DNA of 64,000 bases from NCBI GenBank assembly GCA_032622095.1, contig CP136063.1:215841982-215905981 (forward strand), given 5' to 3'. Shown piece after piece: positions 1 through 11,013 of this stretch. This stretch comes from Siphonodentalium dalli. Lineage: Eukaryota > Mollusca > Scaphopoda > Gadilida > Siphonodentaliidae. The first letter of the stretch is position 1. Each line of letters begins with the position of its first letter. The translations under genes were made by a program, and so were the position numbers. Below the pieces are notes generated by a model. That model was not told the origin of the DNA, searched no databases, and worked only from the letters and a program-made list of their open reading frames with translations.

Positions 1-61
1 ATATAGTTGTAATTATTGTCCGGAAAAGATACACTATCTTAACCATTTCTTTACTAAATGG

Positions 62-314
62 CAAGCCTTGAAATAGTGAGCCTGTCATTTGCAGAATGAG
101 GTTCCCAGAGGGTGAATTTAGTGATGCTATCCTGCACAGTGGGCTAGCATCACCAAATCACCCTCTGGGAACCTCATTCTGCTAAGGCCTAAGCAGAATG
201 AGGTCCCCAGAGGGTGAATTTGGTGATGCTAGCCCACTGTGCGGTATAGCATCACTAAATTCACTCTCTGGGGACCTCATTCTGCAAATGACTGGCACAC
301 TATTTCAAGGCTTG
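62..314. mobile_element. hAT-like palindromic MITE (CAAGCCTTG family), copy 1
   Basis: Starts CAAGCCTTGAAATAG and ends with its reverse complement. It is flanked by CTAAATGG and CTAAATTG, an 8-bp duplication with one mismatch. The inside is an almost perfect palindrome built from 'gcagaatgaggt(c/t)cccagag'. The 8-bp duplication and CA...TG ends suggest the hAT superfamily. No coding capacity. Confidence 0.8.
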
Positions 315-522
315 CTAAATTGATTCTCTCATTAGTTATAAAAGTACACTTTGAAATGACCTACCAGGTATTATCTAGTTGGAGGGATGTTCAGGTAATA
401 AAAGCAGATGAACAAAAAGCTAATACAAGTGCAGAAGGATTCATATTCTGTGGTGGGAATTTGGAAATCTTCAGATTATCAGTTCAACATACGGCTTATA
501 GTCATTTGTTGAACTTAGTATC

Positions 523-903
523 ACTGAAGGAGTCACTCCCATGTTCAAATGTGCTGAAGAGTAAACAGGTTTTCAAAATGTGCTGAAGGGTACACGGTTA
601 GCTATCGGCAGTGATACAGTTATAGCAACTGTTACTGAAATTCTGGTGCCCATCAGCAATTTGTTTTCAGTTCAGTCTAATTTTCATTGGAACGTCAACA
701 ATTATTCAAGCAGAAATCGTGGTAGATGAAAAACTAAACAATGTCATATCAAACAAGATTTCAAAAAACCTGTGTACCATTCAGCACATTTTAAAAACAT
801 GTGTACCCTTCAGCACATTTTAAAAAACATGTGTACCCTTCAGCACTTTTAAAAAAACATGTGTACCCTTCAGCACTTTTTAGGTGAGATTGACCCCTTC
901 AGC
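523..903. mobile_element. Mutator-like MITE with tandem 'gtgctgaagggtacac' ends, copy 1
   Basis: Terminal inverted repeats start CTGAAGGAGTCACTC and contain tandem copies of 'gtgtacccttcagcac'; four lie in a row at about 771-880. The same family occurs at 22702-23024, where a perfect 9-bp duplication is visible. Here the flanks are diverged. Confidence 0.65.
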
Positions 904-1286
904 CATATTATCTGAACATTTCCTAAAGGAGCTACAGGTACTTGACAATGAGCATTTAGTCAAGAAAGTGTTAATAAGCCATTCTGTCTATTACTGTCTT
1001 CATCAATGTGATCTTACTCAGAGCCAACAAACCTTGCATATGTGATGTGTACTCCTCATTTTATTGTGATTGTTTTTGATAATGATGTTTTAAATTATAT
1101 ACCACTGTTAATGTCTTCCAAAACATTCTTTGATTGCTTTATTTCTGTCAAATTATTGTGTTCGTATAGATACTTTAAGTAATTAAACCATTCTGAAAAG
1201 ATAAGCTACTGCAAATCTTGTGTTCAAATTGAAGTTTTTAATTTACATGCCACAAAGAAAACAGATCTCCTGAGCTGGGTTCGAAA
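904..1286. other. No gene seen
   Basis: AT-rich sequence with no open frame of note. The first 71 bases are the right end of the split TTAA element. Confidence 0.5.
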
Positions 1287-1435
1287 CAAGCCTTGAAATA
1301 GGGTGTCTGTCATTTGCAGAATGAGGTCCCCAGAGGGTGAATTTAGTGATGCTACCCCACATAGTGGGTTAGCATCACCAAATTCACCCTCTGGGAACCT
1401 CATTCTGCAAATGACAGACACTATTTCAAGGCTTG
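1287..1435. mobile_element. hAT-like palindromic MITE (CAAGCCTTG family), short copy 2
   Basis: 149-bp minimal form: CAAGCCTTGAAATAG...CTATTTCAAGGCTTG. Flanked by GTTCGAAA and GTTCGAAG (8-bp duplication, one mismatch). The whole element can fold as one hairpin. Confidence 0.85.
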
Positions 1436-1499
1436 GTTCGAAGTATGCAACTTTTGTTGTCTGGCTTTAATGGCTTTTATATCAACATAAAAAAATTAT

Positions 1500-1800
1500 T
1501 ACGTGCGCTCGCGCAACAGTATGGCGATCAGACAGATTCGTAGCTTGGTAGCTTGGTGTCACTCCATGACGTCACCAAAAACGACGTAAACCCTCGTGGC
1601 GTTCTGACATTTGTACTGTGTCGCGTTTTTGCTATGTTTATTTTATGTGTTGTTTTCGATTACTTGTTTGTCGCCGATATCGCCATTTGTCGGGATTCCC
1701 TGTTTCTATATTTAAAACTGGCATGCTCGTAGTGAGCCCCTATTTCGATTTTTTTCTCCCAGGTCAAAATACGTCAGAGTTATGACAAAAATAGATCGAC
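1500..1800. promoter_or_regulatory. CpG-bearing island with a CRE-like TGACGTCA
   Basis: This stretch is richer in CG dinucleotides than its surroundings and holds a perfect TGACGTCA at 1567-1574 plus nearby 'acgacgt' and 'gcgctcgcgc'. It could be a promoter or an unmethylated element end. No gene start can be tied to it, so this is a weak call. Confidence 0.2.
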
Positions 1801-2907
1801 CTACATTTTCTCCATCAGAACTCTACATCAAAGAGTCTATAGACTCCTTCGGGACCTACATAGACTCCTTCATTTGGGTATTTTTACTTATACTTGGGAA
1901 GTTTTATCATTTTTGGTTAGTGCGAAGACCTCTTTTTATCGTGCGGGGAAAGAGAGACATTCAAAACGCGATTTCGTAATTCGACGCAATAGGCTGAATA
2001 GCATAACCTTCAGCCGAGTTCCGGGTCAAATACGACGAATGACGTAACACAAAACAAAACGAATTTGTTGACACAAACACCGTTTGAAGAGTTTATTATT
2101 ACATAAAATGGTCGTTATTGATTAATTATTGATTAATTATTGATATTTATTGTTGCATGTTGGCTGCTATCAATATTTACACAAATGGTATAAATTATTT
2201 CTTATAATTGCTCCTTTGGTCAACTTTGACTATCGGAAAATGAAAATGAAAATATGCCGCTGAAAACATTGTAATCGATATTAAAGTCTCATCCTTTCGG
2301 CAACATGGAATTGGTTTTAATTACTTAAATGATTAATATATTAATTTGCATTTATCTGTGATGAAATGAGAAATGGTAATTTTTCTAACATTAAATTAAA
2401 TTAAATAAATTAAGTAAAATACAGTGAAATTATTTTTTAAATTATTGTTTATTACATTTTTGCGCACGTTGGCATCTCTCTGAGTGCATTCTAGTTTTAC
2501 TAGCAACTACACACTCTGTAATCACTTGAATGCGATTCGGTGCCATATCAAGTTCTCTGTAGTTGTACGCCCTGTTCTCGGTGTGCATTTTACCAACGCT
2601 GTCGTTTTTCAAAACAAAATCAAGTGCACTTCAAAGTAGTTCTATTATTTCTCCACATCAAACAGACCAGCTGAGATATTCAGTCGTAGTTTTATCTATA
2701 GAAATGGAGCTTTGGTGTCCTGTTGTTATGAGAAAAGAGTTGCACAAAACTACATCTCTATGAAAATTTCTATTCGAACATGGGCAGAAATATCATTATT
2801 TTCTTTTTTCGGCGTCACAGCAAGAGTTTTTTATTCTTTTATTGTGGGGCAGCGTTCACCATGCTTACACATTTCGGCATCAAACATAAAAGTGAAATGA
2901 GCATTAA

Positions 2908-3120
2908 CAGTAACGCTCTAAATAATCAACTCCTTAACCAAAGCAGAATTATGGGTAACTTTCCAGGATTTAGTTGGAAATATGGCTTGTTGCCATTCAT
3001 CGGAAAGCCCTCGCCGAGAGCTTTCCGATGAATGGCAACAAGCCATATTTCCGACTAAATCCTGAAAAGTTACCCATAATTCTGCTGTGGTTAAGGAGTC
3101 GATTAATTAGAGCATTACTG
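2908..3120. mobile_element. Tc1/mariner-like palindromic MITE (CAGTAATGCC family), copy 1
   Basis: Long hairpin: CAGTAACGCTC...GAGCATTACTG, with TA directly after the right end. Arms carry 'cagaattatgggtaactt' and 'atatggcttgttgccattc'. TA target use is clear in sister copies and suggests Tc1/mariner mobilisation. Confidence 0.8.
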
Positions 3121-3219
3121 TATTTGTACCTCGAGATCACTACCATTGTGAACATCCTGGTGTTTATAATTTTTATATGCTCTTTTTGAAGAAAAAAATC
3201 GACATTTTATTGGTCCGTC

Positions 3220-4200
3220 TGTCCATTGAGCCATCCATCCAGCAGTTCGCTTTTATTGTTTCCAGATGAGAACTGTATTAAGTCTGGACTGAATGGTATA
3301 AAATTTGGTAGGTGGGATTACTAGCACAAAAAAAACAGGTCAAGTTTGAATTTTCACCAGTTACGGCCATTTCTGTTGGAATTTTCACTCAATTTTCGTT
3401 TCCGGTTGATACCTTTAGTCTGAACTGAATGGATTGAAATTTGGTATATGAGTTTACTAGCCCAAAATACAGGTCAAGTTGGAAATTGGGTTCCGCCCGG
3501 CAATTTTAACCTGAGTTATGGCCCTTTGTTGTCCCCATTCCCCCCCCCCCCCAATTTTTTTTTTTGGGGACTAAATAGCCAGTGTCCGTGCATGTAAATG
3601 TCTGGGCAGAAAGTATCCGGATGAGAGCTTTATTTTGGGCTACCGGGTCGAAACCAAATTTGGTATGTGAGTTTATCAGCTCAAAACATAGTTCATTTTT
3701 GCCAGAGTTATGGACCTTTTCAACTTTTATCTGTCCATTCAGATAGTTTCAGGATGATAACTTTATTTTTGGTTATCGGATCAAAACCAAATTTGGTATG
3801 TGAGTTTATGATCAAATTACAGGTCAAGTTCGAATATGGATTCGGACTGCCCATTTTTGCCTGAGTTATGGGCCCTTTTCAACTTAGAATTTTGTCATTT
3901 TGAGGTTTTTGAATGATAACTTCAGTTTGTGTGATCAGATGTGAACCAAATTTGGTAGTCGGGTTATCAGCTCCCAATGCAGGTCAAGTTCGAATATGAT
4001 AATATGAGTTTTTGTAATCTTTTTGTTTTTAAATTTGGTATGTGGATTAACCACACGTGAAATTCGAAATTGGGTTTGGTCCGCCCATTTTTGCCAGAGT
4101 TATGGTCCTTGTCGACTTAAAACTTGAGGATTATTTTGGTTTCCAGATGATAACTTTACTGTTAGTTAAATTCAACTGAATATCTTGATATTACTAAAAA
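3220..4200. repeat. Degenerate tandem repeat, about 130-170 bp period
   Basis: Repeated phrases 'aaccaaatttggtatgtgagttta', 'caggtcaagtt.gaa' and 'gagttatggcc' recur through the block with drifting spacing. It includes a poly-C run near 3541. Related degenerate blocks occur at 24200-24500, 38771-39150 and 62930-63275. No coding. Confidence 0.6.
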
Positions 4201-5129
4201 GTCAGCGACATTTTATTGAAATTACCACTGGCGTATTTCGATACGCCCTAGCGATGCTCTTGTTGACTGAAATAAATGCTCCATTTTTCTTTACATATTA
4301 CTTTAATCATGTGGGCAAGATTAATACCGTTTGACAATGTATGAAAGCAAAAACTCTTGCGGTGATGCCGAAATAAGAAAATAATGACACTTTTTTTCCA
4401 CAGTTCAAATAGAAATTAATTTCATAGAGGTGTACTTTTGTGCACCACTTTTTTCATAACATGGTATCTAAGCTCCATTTATATCGATAACACTATGACT
4501 GAATATCTGGTCTGCTTGATAAAGTAGAGAAATAATAGAATTATTTTTAAATAGGCGCCATTTTGTGTTGAACTTCAGTAGCATTGAAAAAAATATGCGC
4601 ACCGAGAATGGCACATATAACTACTAGAGCCCGAAGCCGCCATCACATGCCGCCGCCACCAGCCATGTTGGCCACAAGCCGCCACCAGCCATATTATCCT
4701 AACGTCAGCCACATAAAAAAAACTCCGCCACCAGAATTTTAAAATGGCTGAGCTGTGTGCATGCCAGGGCCTATATATCAAGCACAACTGTACTGTGAAT
4801 CGCAAAGAACTAAACGGCATTGCCTAATATCGGCATACATACATGAACACTGCTTGGTTGTTATATTATCAGAACGCCTGGGCCTCTCAATGTGGATAGA
4901 CTATTCCAATGCATGCTTTCATCTAACTGAATGGGAGCATCCATTCAGCATTTAAACTTGAAAGGCTTAAAATATAAATTGTTTATTTCGACACGACTCA
5001 GTCTCAGACATTGCTGGCATTTGTCAATATATGCACAATTTGCACATAACCTGTAGAATAGAATAGAAAATAGTTTGAAATATTATATATCATTACTATT
5101 GGATTCATCCTTCAAAGATGCATGCATAT

Positions 5130-6794
5130 GGTGTCAGACCGATTTTCCGAAGACCTATTACTACGAAGGCCCACAACTCCGAAGACCCGATTCTCCGACG
5201 GCCCATAACTCCGAAGATCCGATTCTCCGACGGCCCATAACTCCGAAGATCCTTTTCTCCGACGGCCCATAACTCCGAAGATCCGATTCTCCGAAAGCCC
5301 ATAACTCCGAAGGGCCGATTTTCCGAAGACCTATAACTCCGAAGACCTATAACTCCGAAGGGCCGATTCTCCGAAGATCTATAACTCCGAAGGCCCGATT
5401 CTCCGACGGCCCATAACTCCGAAGGTCCGATTCTCCGAAGGTCCGATTCTCCGAAGATTTTGTTTTATCGGGGTATTATAGTTTACTAAATAGTGTACAG
5501 TCCAGTGACGAAGCCAATGGGTCCCAAAATTCCTACTGCCCCATTAAACCTCTACTTGCTATTTCAGACAATATGGGCCCCTACCAAAACATGTCCAATG
5601 TCATGTAAACGCCCGGAAATCGTTCATGGGGCATCAAAATATTCAAACTTTTCCTACTGCCCCCACCTAAATGGAAATCCTGGCCCGCCACTGACTATAC
5701 ACCATATACTATAACGTTACGTTGGCCCATGAGATGCCAGAGTAAAATGTACAGGGGTGAACGGGGAAGAACTTGTCCTTTTTCGTATATAAAATGAACT
5801 TGATTGCATCAAATCACCCCAATGCAGACTGATGTGCATAGTTTAATCATATTAATTGTATTAAGACGTACATTGTGGCAAAATAATTGTATTTCTTACA
5901 TAAATTTTAGCATTCTGTGGAAAATTAAGGCTTGTCGCACACTACTGGTTGTGTAGATATCACCTTATTATAATACATAGTTAACGTTTCCAATATATGA
6001 GGGCCCCTTCCCCCCTTTTCGTACGCCGGATTCCACCCATTTTTGACCTGTACGCCGGATTCCAGACGTCAATTTGAAGCTGGACGCCGGATTCCAGGGT
6101 TAATTTGAAACTGGACGCCGGATTCCAGTGTCAATTTGAAGCTGGACGCCGGATTCCATGGTAAATTTGAAACTGGATTCCGGATTCCAGGGGGGATATA
6201 TTATCTACATGTACATGTTCCATACAAAATATAACCATACGCGCATTCCATACTTATCAATACACTCTAAGAATTGTGAAATTCCAAACGTATTAGACCA
6301 CCATTTTACCTCCAAAAGTCACTCGTAGAACCATTTGAAGGCCTGCTTTGGTGAGCACATGCATGGGAGGGGTCGCCCCCAATCGTTGGTCCGGGGGCTC
6401 CCCTGAGCAGGAACACTTGAATGCCTAGGAGGGATTTCCGGATATTTACATGACATTTGACATGTTTTTTGGGGGGGCGGTCTTCCCTAGGACCCCATTG
6501 ACTCCGCCACTGGACTGTACACTATTTAATAAGCGATAAAACATGATCTTCGGAGAATCGGCCCTTCGGAGTTATAGACCTTCGGAGTTATGGGCGTTCG
6601 GAGTTATAGGCCTTCGGAGTTATGGGCTTTCTGAGTTATAGTCCTTCGGAGTTATGGGCTTTCGGATTTATGGGTCTTCGGAGTTATGGGATTTCGGAGA
6701 ATCGGGACTTCGGAGTTATGGGCTTTCGGAGAATCGGGGCGTCGGAGAATCGGACCTTCGGAGTTATGGGTCTTCGGAAAAACGCTACGTAACC
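5130..6794. mobile_element. Long-TIR element whose arms are 'ccgattctccgaagg' tandem arrays
   Basis: Left arm 5130-5500 and right arm about 6500-6794 are inverted copies. The outer part of each is a tandem mosaic of 'cataactccgaag' and 'ccgattctccgaag'; the inner part ('actatttaataagcgataaaac' and its partner) is unique. Outer ends begin GGT and are flanked by ATGCATAT at 5122-5129 and 6795-6802, an 8-bp duplication. No transposase frame inside. The architecture resembles non-autonomous Mutator-like or foldback elements; the superfamily is inference. Confidence 0.7.
5998..6200. repeat. Minisatellite 'acgccggattcca', about 33-bp period
   Basis: Five to six units of 'ggattcca(g)...caatttgaa(g/a)ctgg' lie in the centre of the long-TIR element. 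They resemble the 'acgccgtattcc' units of the element at 20142-20530, suggesting a second, nested element. Confidence 0.6.
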
Positions 6795-6802
6795 ATGCAT
6801 AT

Positions 6803-7245
6803 ATCGCAAGATGTCGGTGATGATACCAGTCTAATAACTGGTATATCAGATACCAGTCTGAAGTCGACAGAAGTCCCAATGTAAATTAGGTGGGAAACTA
6901 TACATTCTTGCAGTTTTTTTTAGCATTTGTGGTGAACCCGTAGATTTCCACATGCACTTATTCTATTGGTGTTGGGCTTTTCCATAATGGCAAAAATAAA
7001 CGAAGGACTTGGGGTCTATAACTGGGGATTAGGACAATTTCGGAATCGAAAATACGCTGAATGATAACGTCTCAGTTGGCTGAGCTGCCATATTTTGTCA
7101 GCCACAAACGTCGTGATTGAGCTGGCTTAGCTAGCTAACCAGCCACGAAATTGGTTAAGCCAGCCGCAAAAACTATTTGTTGTGGCTTCGGGGTCTAATA
7201 ACTACCGATAGCGTGATGTGACACTGAACCACATTCAAGTGATGT
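6803..7245. other. No gene seen
   Basis: No frame or element end is clear. 'gtggcttcggggtctaataac' near 7180 is a loose inverted match to 'taactactagagcccgaagc' near 4616, so it may belong to an older element. Confidence 0.35.
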
Positions 7246-7365
7246 ACCTGTCATTTGTAGAATAGTGGGCTAGCATCACCAAATTCACCCTCTGCAGACC
7301 TCATTATGCATGGCCTCATCTGCTATGGGAGACATAGACTCAGATTGAAGTTCCCAAATGGATCT
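7246..7365. mobile_element. CAAGCCTTG-family MITE fragment
   Basis: Keeps 'ctgtcatttgtagaat', 'ggctagcatcaccaaattc' and 'ggcctcatctgctatggg' of the long form, but both termini are missing and the left palindrome is deleted. Confidence 0.6.
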
Positions 7366-7590
7366 GAATGAAATTTGGTTTGGAGGTTCACTACATTGAG
7401 GACATTCAATGGAGTGTTCAATCGTTTTGTTCGGTTTTCCATTCTAGAGTTATTCATCTTTGTATATCTGAAAATGCTTATGTTTAGGTCCGTCTGCCTG
7501 GGTATCTCAGTTATAGGTTATAGATATGCTCACACTAGGCGGTATACCACATGGGGGTATGCATCGGACAGTCAATATCTTGCTGGCGAT
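7366..7590. repeat. Partial copy of the 173-bp 'tatggatgttcactactatgag' repeat
   Basis: Shares the phrases of the array at 27978-29168, including the right end 'cacactaggcggtataccaca'. Degenerate, non-coding. Confidence 0.55.
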
Positions 7591-7681
7591 GGTGGCATTT
7601 TTAGGGTTAATTTTGATGCTTTCGTGATCGATTCGCTCTTGTTTCTTCATAATAAAGTCGATGGTAGTTTCATGGCAGATA

Positions 7682-7848
7682 CAGTAATGCCCTAAGTAAT
7701 TGACTCCTTAACCACAGTAGAATTATGGGTAACTTTTCAGGATTTAGTCAGAAATATGACTTGTTGCCATTCATCGGAAAGCTCTCACTGAGAAAAGTTA
7801 CCCATAATTCTGCTGTGGTTAAGGAGTCGATTACTTAGGGCTTTACTG
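7682..7848. mobile_element. Tc1/mariner-like MITE (CAGTAATGCC family), copy 2
   Basis: CAGTAATGCCC...GGGCTTTACTG flanked by TA on both sides. Hairpin shortened at its apex relative to copy 1. Confidence 0.85.
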
Positions 7849-7938
7849 TATGTGGGAGTTCTTAATGATACAAGGACCATAGGAGGTTTGGGTGTGTCTG
7901 TCATTTTAATATAGACAGAAAATTGCAATTCTGGCAAG

Positions 7939-8190
7939 TTAACCTTTCCATGACTGGAGCTTCCTGAAATTTTGCGAAAACCCTGTGCCAATGCATTCTC
8001 TTATATATGCGAGTCTCCCATAGGGAGCCTGCCATATATAAGAGAATACATTGGCCTAACAATATTTACCTTATTTGTGTAAGCCAGTGCATTCTCTTAT
8101 ACATGTGAGGCTCCCTATGGAAGTCAATATTCACCTCAGTCTCTGGCCTTGTTAAATATTGACTTCCTTGGGTTGACAATTCCTCATGTC
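7939..8190. mobile_element. TTAA-type palindromic MITE (TTAACCTTTCCATGACTGG), divergent right end
   Basis: Starts at TTAA. Contains two hairpins built on 'gcattctcttatatatgcgag'. From 'gaagtcaatattcacctc' onward it departs from the standard form and shares its own inverted 'gacttcc' tail with the copy at 26213-26440, so these two form a subfamily. Confidence 0.65.
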
Positions 8191-8439
8191 AACCTCGAAA
8201 CAATGCGATAATTGTATAATATCAGGATTCATTTGCAGAAAAACAAAGAAGGATAACTCTAGAACCGAAAAAATATTATAGAATCCCATTTTAAAGAAAT
8301 TCTCTCATCTCAAAGTAAACAAATTACAAAAACAAAAATGGCATGCTCATACTGCAAGAGCCAACCAATGATATAATTATTAGTTATCTTCAGCTACATC
8401 AGGGGAGCCATTGGTGCGGGTGGTGGGGTCTGTTCAGGG

Positions 8440-8890
8440 CAAACATTTATGCCCCCTTATAAAAATAAAGGGGGGGGGGGGTAAATTGGTGTGCATGTGT
8501 GTGTCCACACGTCCATCCGTATGTCTGTTCAGGTCATAACTTGAGCAGTTGTGCTAAGATCTCATTGGAATTTGGTATCGATGTTCACTAATATGAGGAC
8601 ATTCGGTGGAGTGTTCAATTGTTTAGTTTGTGTTTTCCCTTCTAGAGTTATTCGTCTTTGTTTATCTGGAAATGTTGCTCCTGTTGATGTCTGTTCAGGT
8701 CATAACTTTAACCATATTGCTCGGATCTCAATCAAATTTGGTATGGCTGTTCACTACTATGAGGACATTCAATGGAGTGTTCAATCGTTTTTCTCGGATT
8801 TTCTGTTCTAGAATTAATCATCTTTGTTTATCTGAAAATGCTGATTTTTTTGGTCCGTCTACATGAGTATCTGTCATAGGTTATATGGTA
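8440..8890. repeat. Partial array of the 173-bp 'ggatgttcactactatgag' repeat
   Basis: Two to three degenerate units after a G-rich lead-in 'ataaaggggggg'. Same family as 27978-29168. Confidence 0.6.
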
Positions 8891-9460
8891 GAAAAGTTGC
8901 TTCATCAACTGACTACAATATGTTCTATTCTGGTTGTCCCAGTACTGTATGCGGCACGACAATTTCATTTAAAATCATGTAGCATGTAAATTTGCCGAAA
9001 ACTTCTTATGGGATTCTGGCCAAGATTTTGAACGGAAATGAGCAGAACTCTAAACTGAACTGAGAGTGGCATAAGTATGTGCCTACTCTGACCCAAGAAC
9101 ATGTGGAACCATTATAGGTAAGTGGGTGTCAGACCAGGTAACACCTTTATCGCAGAAGGTGTCCCCACACCTAGCACACTAGAATGACAGATAAATAGCC
9201 AGCGTAATGCACTGGCAGGTGGACCAGAAGGCCTTTTAGAAAGTCGAACAAGGAGATTTGTGAACAACTGCTTAAATTATAACATCAAATTCTAGGCCAT
9301 TGGCAACAAGGTTGAAAAACTAATGTCAGGACCACCGTTTCCTCCATTGTGCATATAAAAGGCCACCAAGATGAAGAACTCTCTGACATTACCTCCCAAT
9401 CGATTAACATATACTTGAGTTATTATGGAAAATGATAGCCACCAAATGTGCAACAGTACA
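8891..9460. other. No gene seen
   Basis: Unique-looking AT-rich sequence just before the satellite. No frame, palindrome or terminal repeat recognised. Confidence 0.4.
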
Positions 9461-10546
9461 ACTCACCCATGACCATACAATCATGTTACATATACATAAA
9501 CACCACACAAATTACCATGTAGCCACTCACTTTATACACATACAACTCACCCATGACCATACAATCATGTTACATATACATAAACACCACACAAATTACC
9601 ATGTAGCCACTCGCTTTATACACATACAACTCACCCATGACCATACAATCATGTTACATATACATAAACACCACACAAATTACCATGTAGCCACTCGCTT
9701 TATACACATACAACTCACCCATGACCATACAATCATGTTACATATACATAAACACCACACAAATTACCATGTAGCCACTCGCTTTATACACATACAACTC
9801 ACCCATGACCATACAATCATGTTACATATACATAAACACCACACAAATTACCATGTAGCCACTCGCTTTATACACATACAACTCACCCATGACCATACAA
9901 TCATGTTACATAAACACCACACAAATGACCATGTAGCCACTCGCTTTATACACATACAACTCACCCATGACCATACAATCATGTTACATATACATAAACA
10001 CCACACAAATGACCATGCAGCCACTCGCTTTATACACATACAACTCACCCATGACCATACAATCATGTTACATATACATAAACACCACACAAATGACCAT
10101 GTAGCCACTCGCTTTATACACATACAACTCACCCATGACCATACAATCATGTTACATATACATAAACACCACACAAATTACCATGTAGCCACTCGCTTTA
10201 TACACATACAACTCACCCATGACCATACAATCATGTTACATATACATAAACACCACACAAATTACCATGTAGCCACTCGCTTTATACACATACAACTCAT
10301 CCATGACCATACAATCATGTTACATATACATAAACACCACACAAATTACCATGTAGCCACTCGCTTTATACACATACAACTCACCCATGACCATACAATC
10401 ATGTTACATATACATAAACACCACACAAATTACCATGTAGCCACTCGCTTTATACACATACAACTCACCCATGACCATACAATCATGTTACATATACATA
10501 AACACCACACAAATTACCATGTAGCCACTCGCTTTATACACATACA
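9461..10546. repeat. 84-bp satellite array, 13 units
   Basis: Thirteen head-to-tail units starting 'actcacccatgaccatac', period exactly 84 bp except one 78-bp unit lacking 6 bp near 9910. Units differ at only a few positions, so the array is recently homogenised. Because 84 is a multiple of 3 and the unit lacks stops in some frames, it produces long open frames on both strands that are not genes. Each unit looks like a dimer of an older monomer of about 42 bp. Confidence 0.95.
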
Positions 10547-10833
10547 CCTCACCCATAACCATACAACCATACTTGGGTTTACCCGTAAACCACACACATG
10601 ACTATACAGCCATGAGTCACCATTCAGGTACACCAGGTATACTCCTGCACTTCACCCATGACCATAGTCACTTCCTGTATACATATTCACCAAATTCGTG
10701 ATCATACAGTCACTGTTTGTATACCTATTCGCCTCACCATTGGTCATACAATCACTTCCTGTATATCTATTTGCCACATTTATGGCCATATATCCACTCA
10801 AGATATACATATACACTGCAGCCATAACCATAG
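10547..10833. repeat. Degenerate minisatellite of about 42-bp period, left part
   Basis: Diverged units of 'ccatgaccatacagtcactcc(c)tgtatacatattcacctca' type. The array resumes at 15275, so the retrotransposon is inserted in it. CATAG at 10829-10833 is the left target duplication. Confidence 0.75.
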
Positions 10834-11013
10834 TGTAACATATTCTGCTTATGATCAATCTGGACTACCGTAGTTAATATATTGGACCTTGAACTAGTTT
10901 ACCATTGATATGTATTCTACGCCACACGCTTGTCTATGTACACAGATCCGCAATATAATCGAACTTATATGATACAAACTCTTCTCATCCTTATACCATG
11001 ACACATCTTTATA
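10834..11013 (+). repeat. 5' LTR (180 bp)
   Basis: Begins TGTAACATATTC and ends ATCTTTATA. Identical to 15090-15269. Should carry the element's promoter. Its last 16 bases include the first ATG of the gag-pol frame at 10998. Confidence 0.95.

Larger units (their letters stand above)
39..974. mobile_element. TTAA-bounded piggyBac-like MITE, split by two later insertions
   Basis: TTAA ends with imperfect terminal repeats (TTAACCATTTCTTTACTAAA on the left; the reverse complement of the right end reads TTAACACTTTCTTGACTAAA). Internal sequence such as 'tatctgaacatttcc' matches the copy at 45010-45252. The left part is interrupted at 62-314 and the middle at about 523-903, so this is the host element of a three-layer nest. 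piggyBac-like is inferred from TTAA plus a CCC/CCA start. Confidence 0.65.
2570..4607. mobile_element. Foldback-type inverted repeat pair (arms of about 280 bp)
   Basis: The stretch 2570-2850 reappears in reverse complement at about 4320-4607, for example 'gcagaccag', 'atggagctt', 'gcacaaaa...tctatgaaa' and 'cggcatcac.gcaagag' in matching order, at roughly 75% identity by eye. The 1.5-kb loop holds a Tc1-like MITE (2908-3120) and degenerate tandem sequence. No transposase frame. The termini could not be fixed, so the class is unknown. Confidence 0.55.

Noticed and set aside
1270-1290. tRNA B-box-like 'gggttcgaaac'
   Set aside because: It is the target duplication of a MITE; no A box or cloverleaf around it.
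5075-6884. Short frames in 'ctccgaag' repeats on both strands
   Set aside because: They come from the tandem units in the arms of the long-TIR element.
9461-10546. CRISPR-like regular array
   Set aside because: Whole units repeat without unique spacers, and the host is an animal. It is a satellite.
9432-10601. 389-residue open frame rich in His (THDHTIMLHIHKHH repeats)
   Set aside because: A by-product of the 84-bp satellite: the period is a multiple of three, and open frames exist on the opposite strand too. No start context, codon bias or splice signals.
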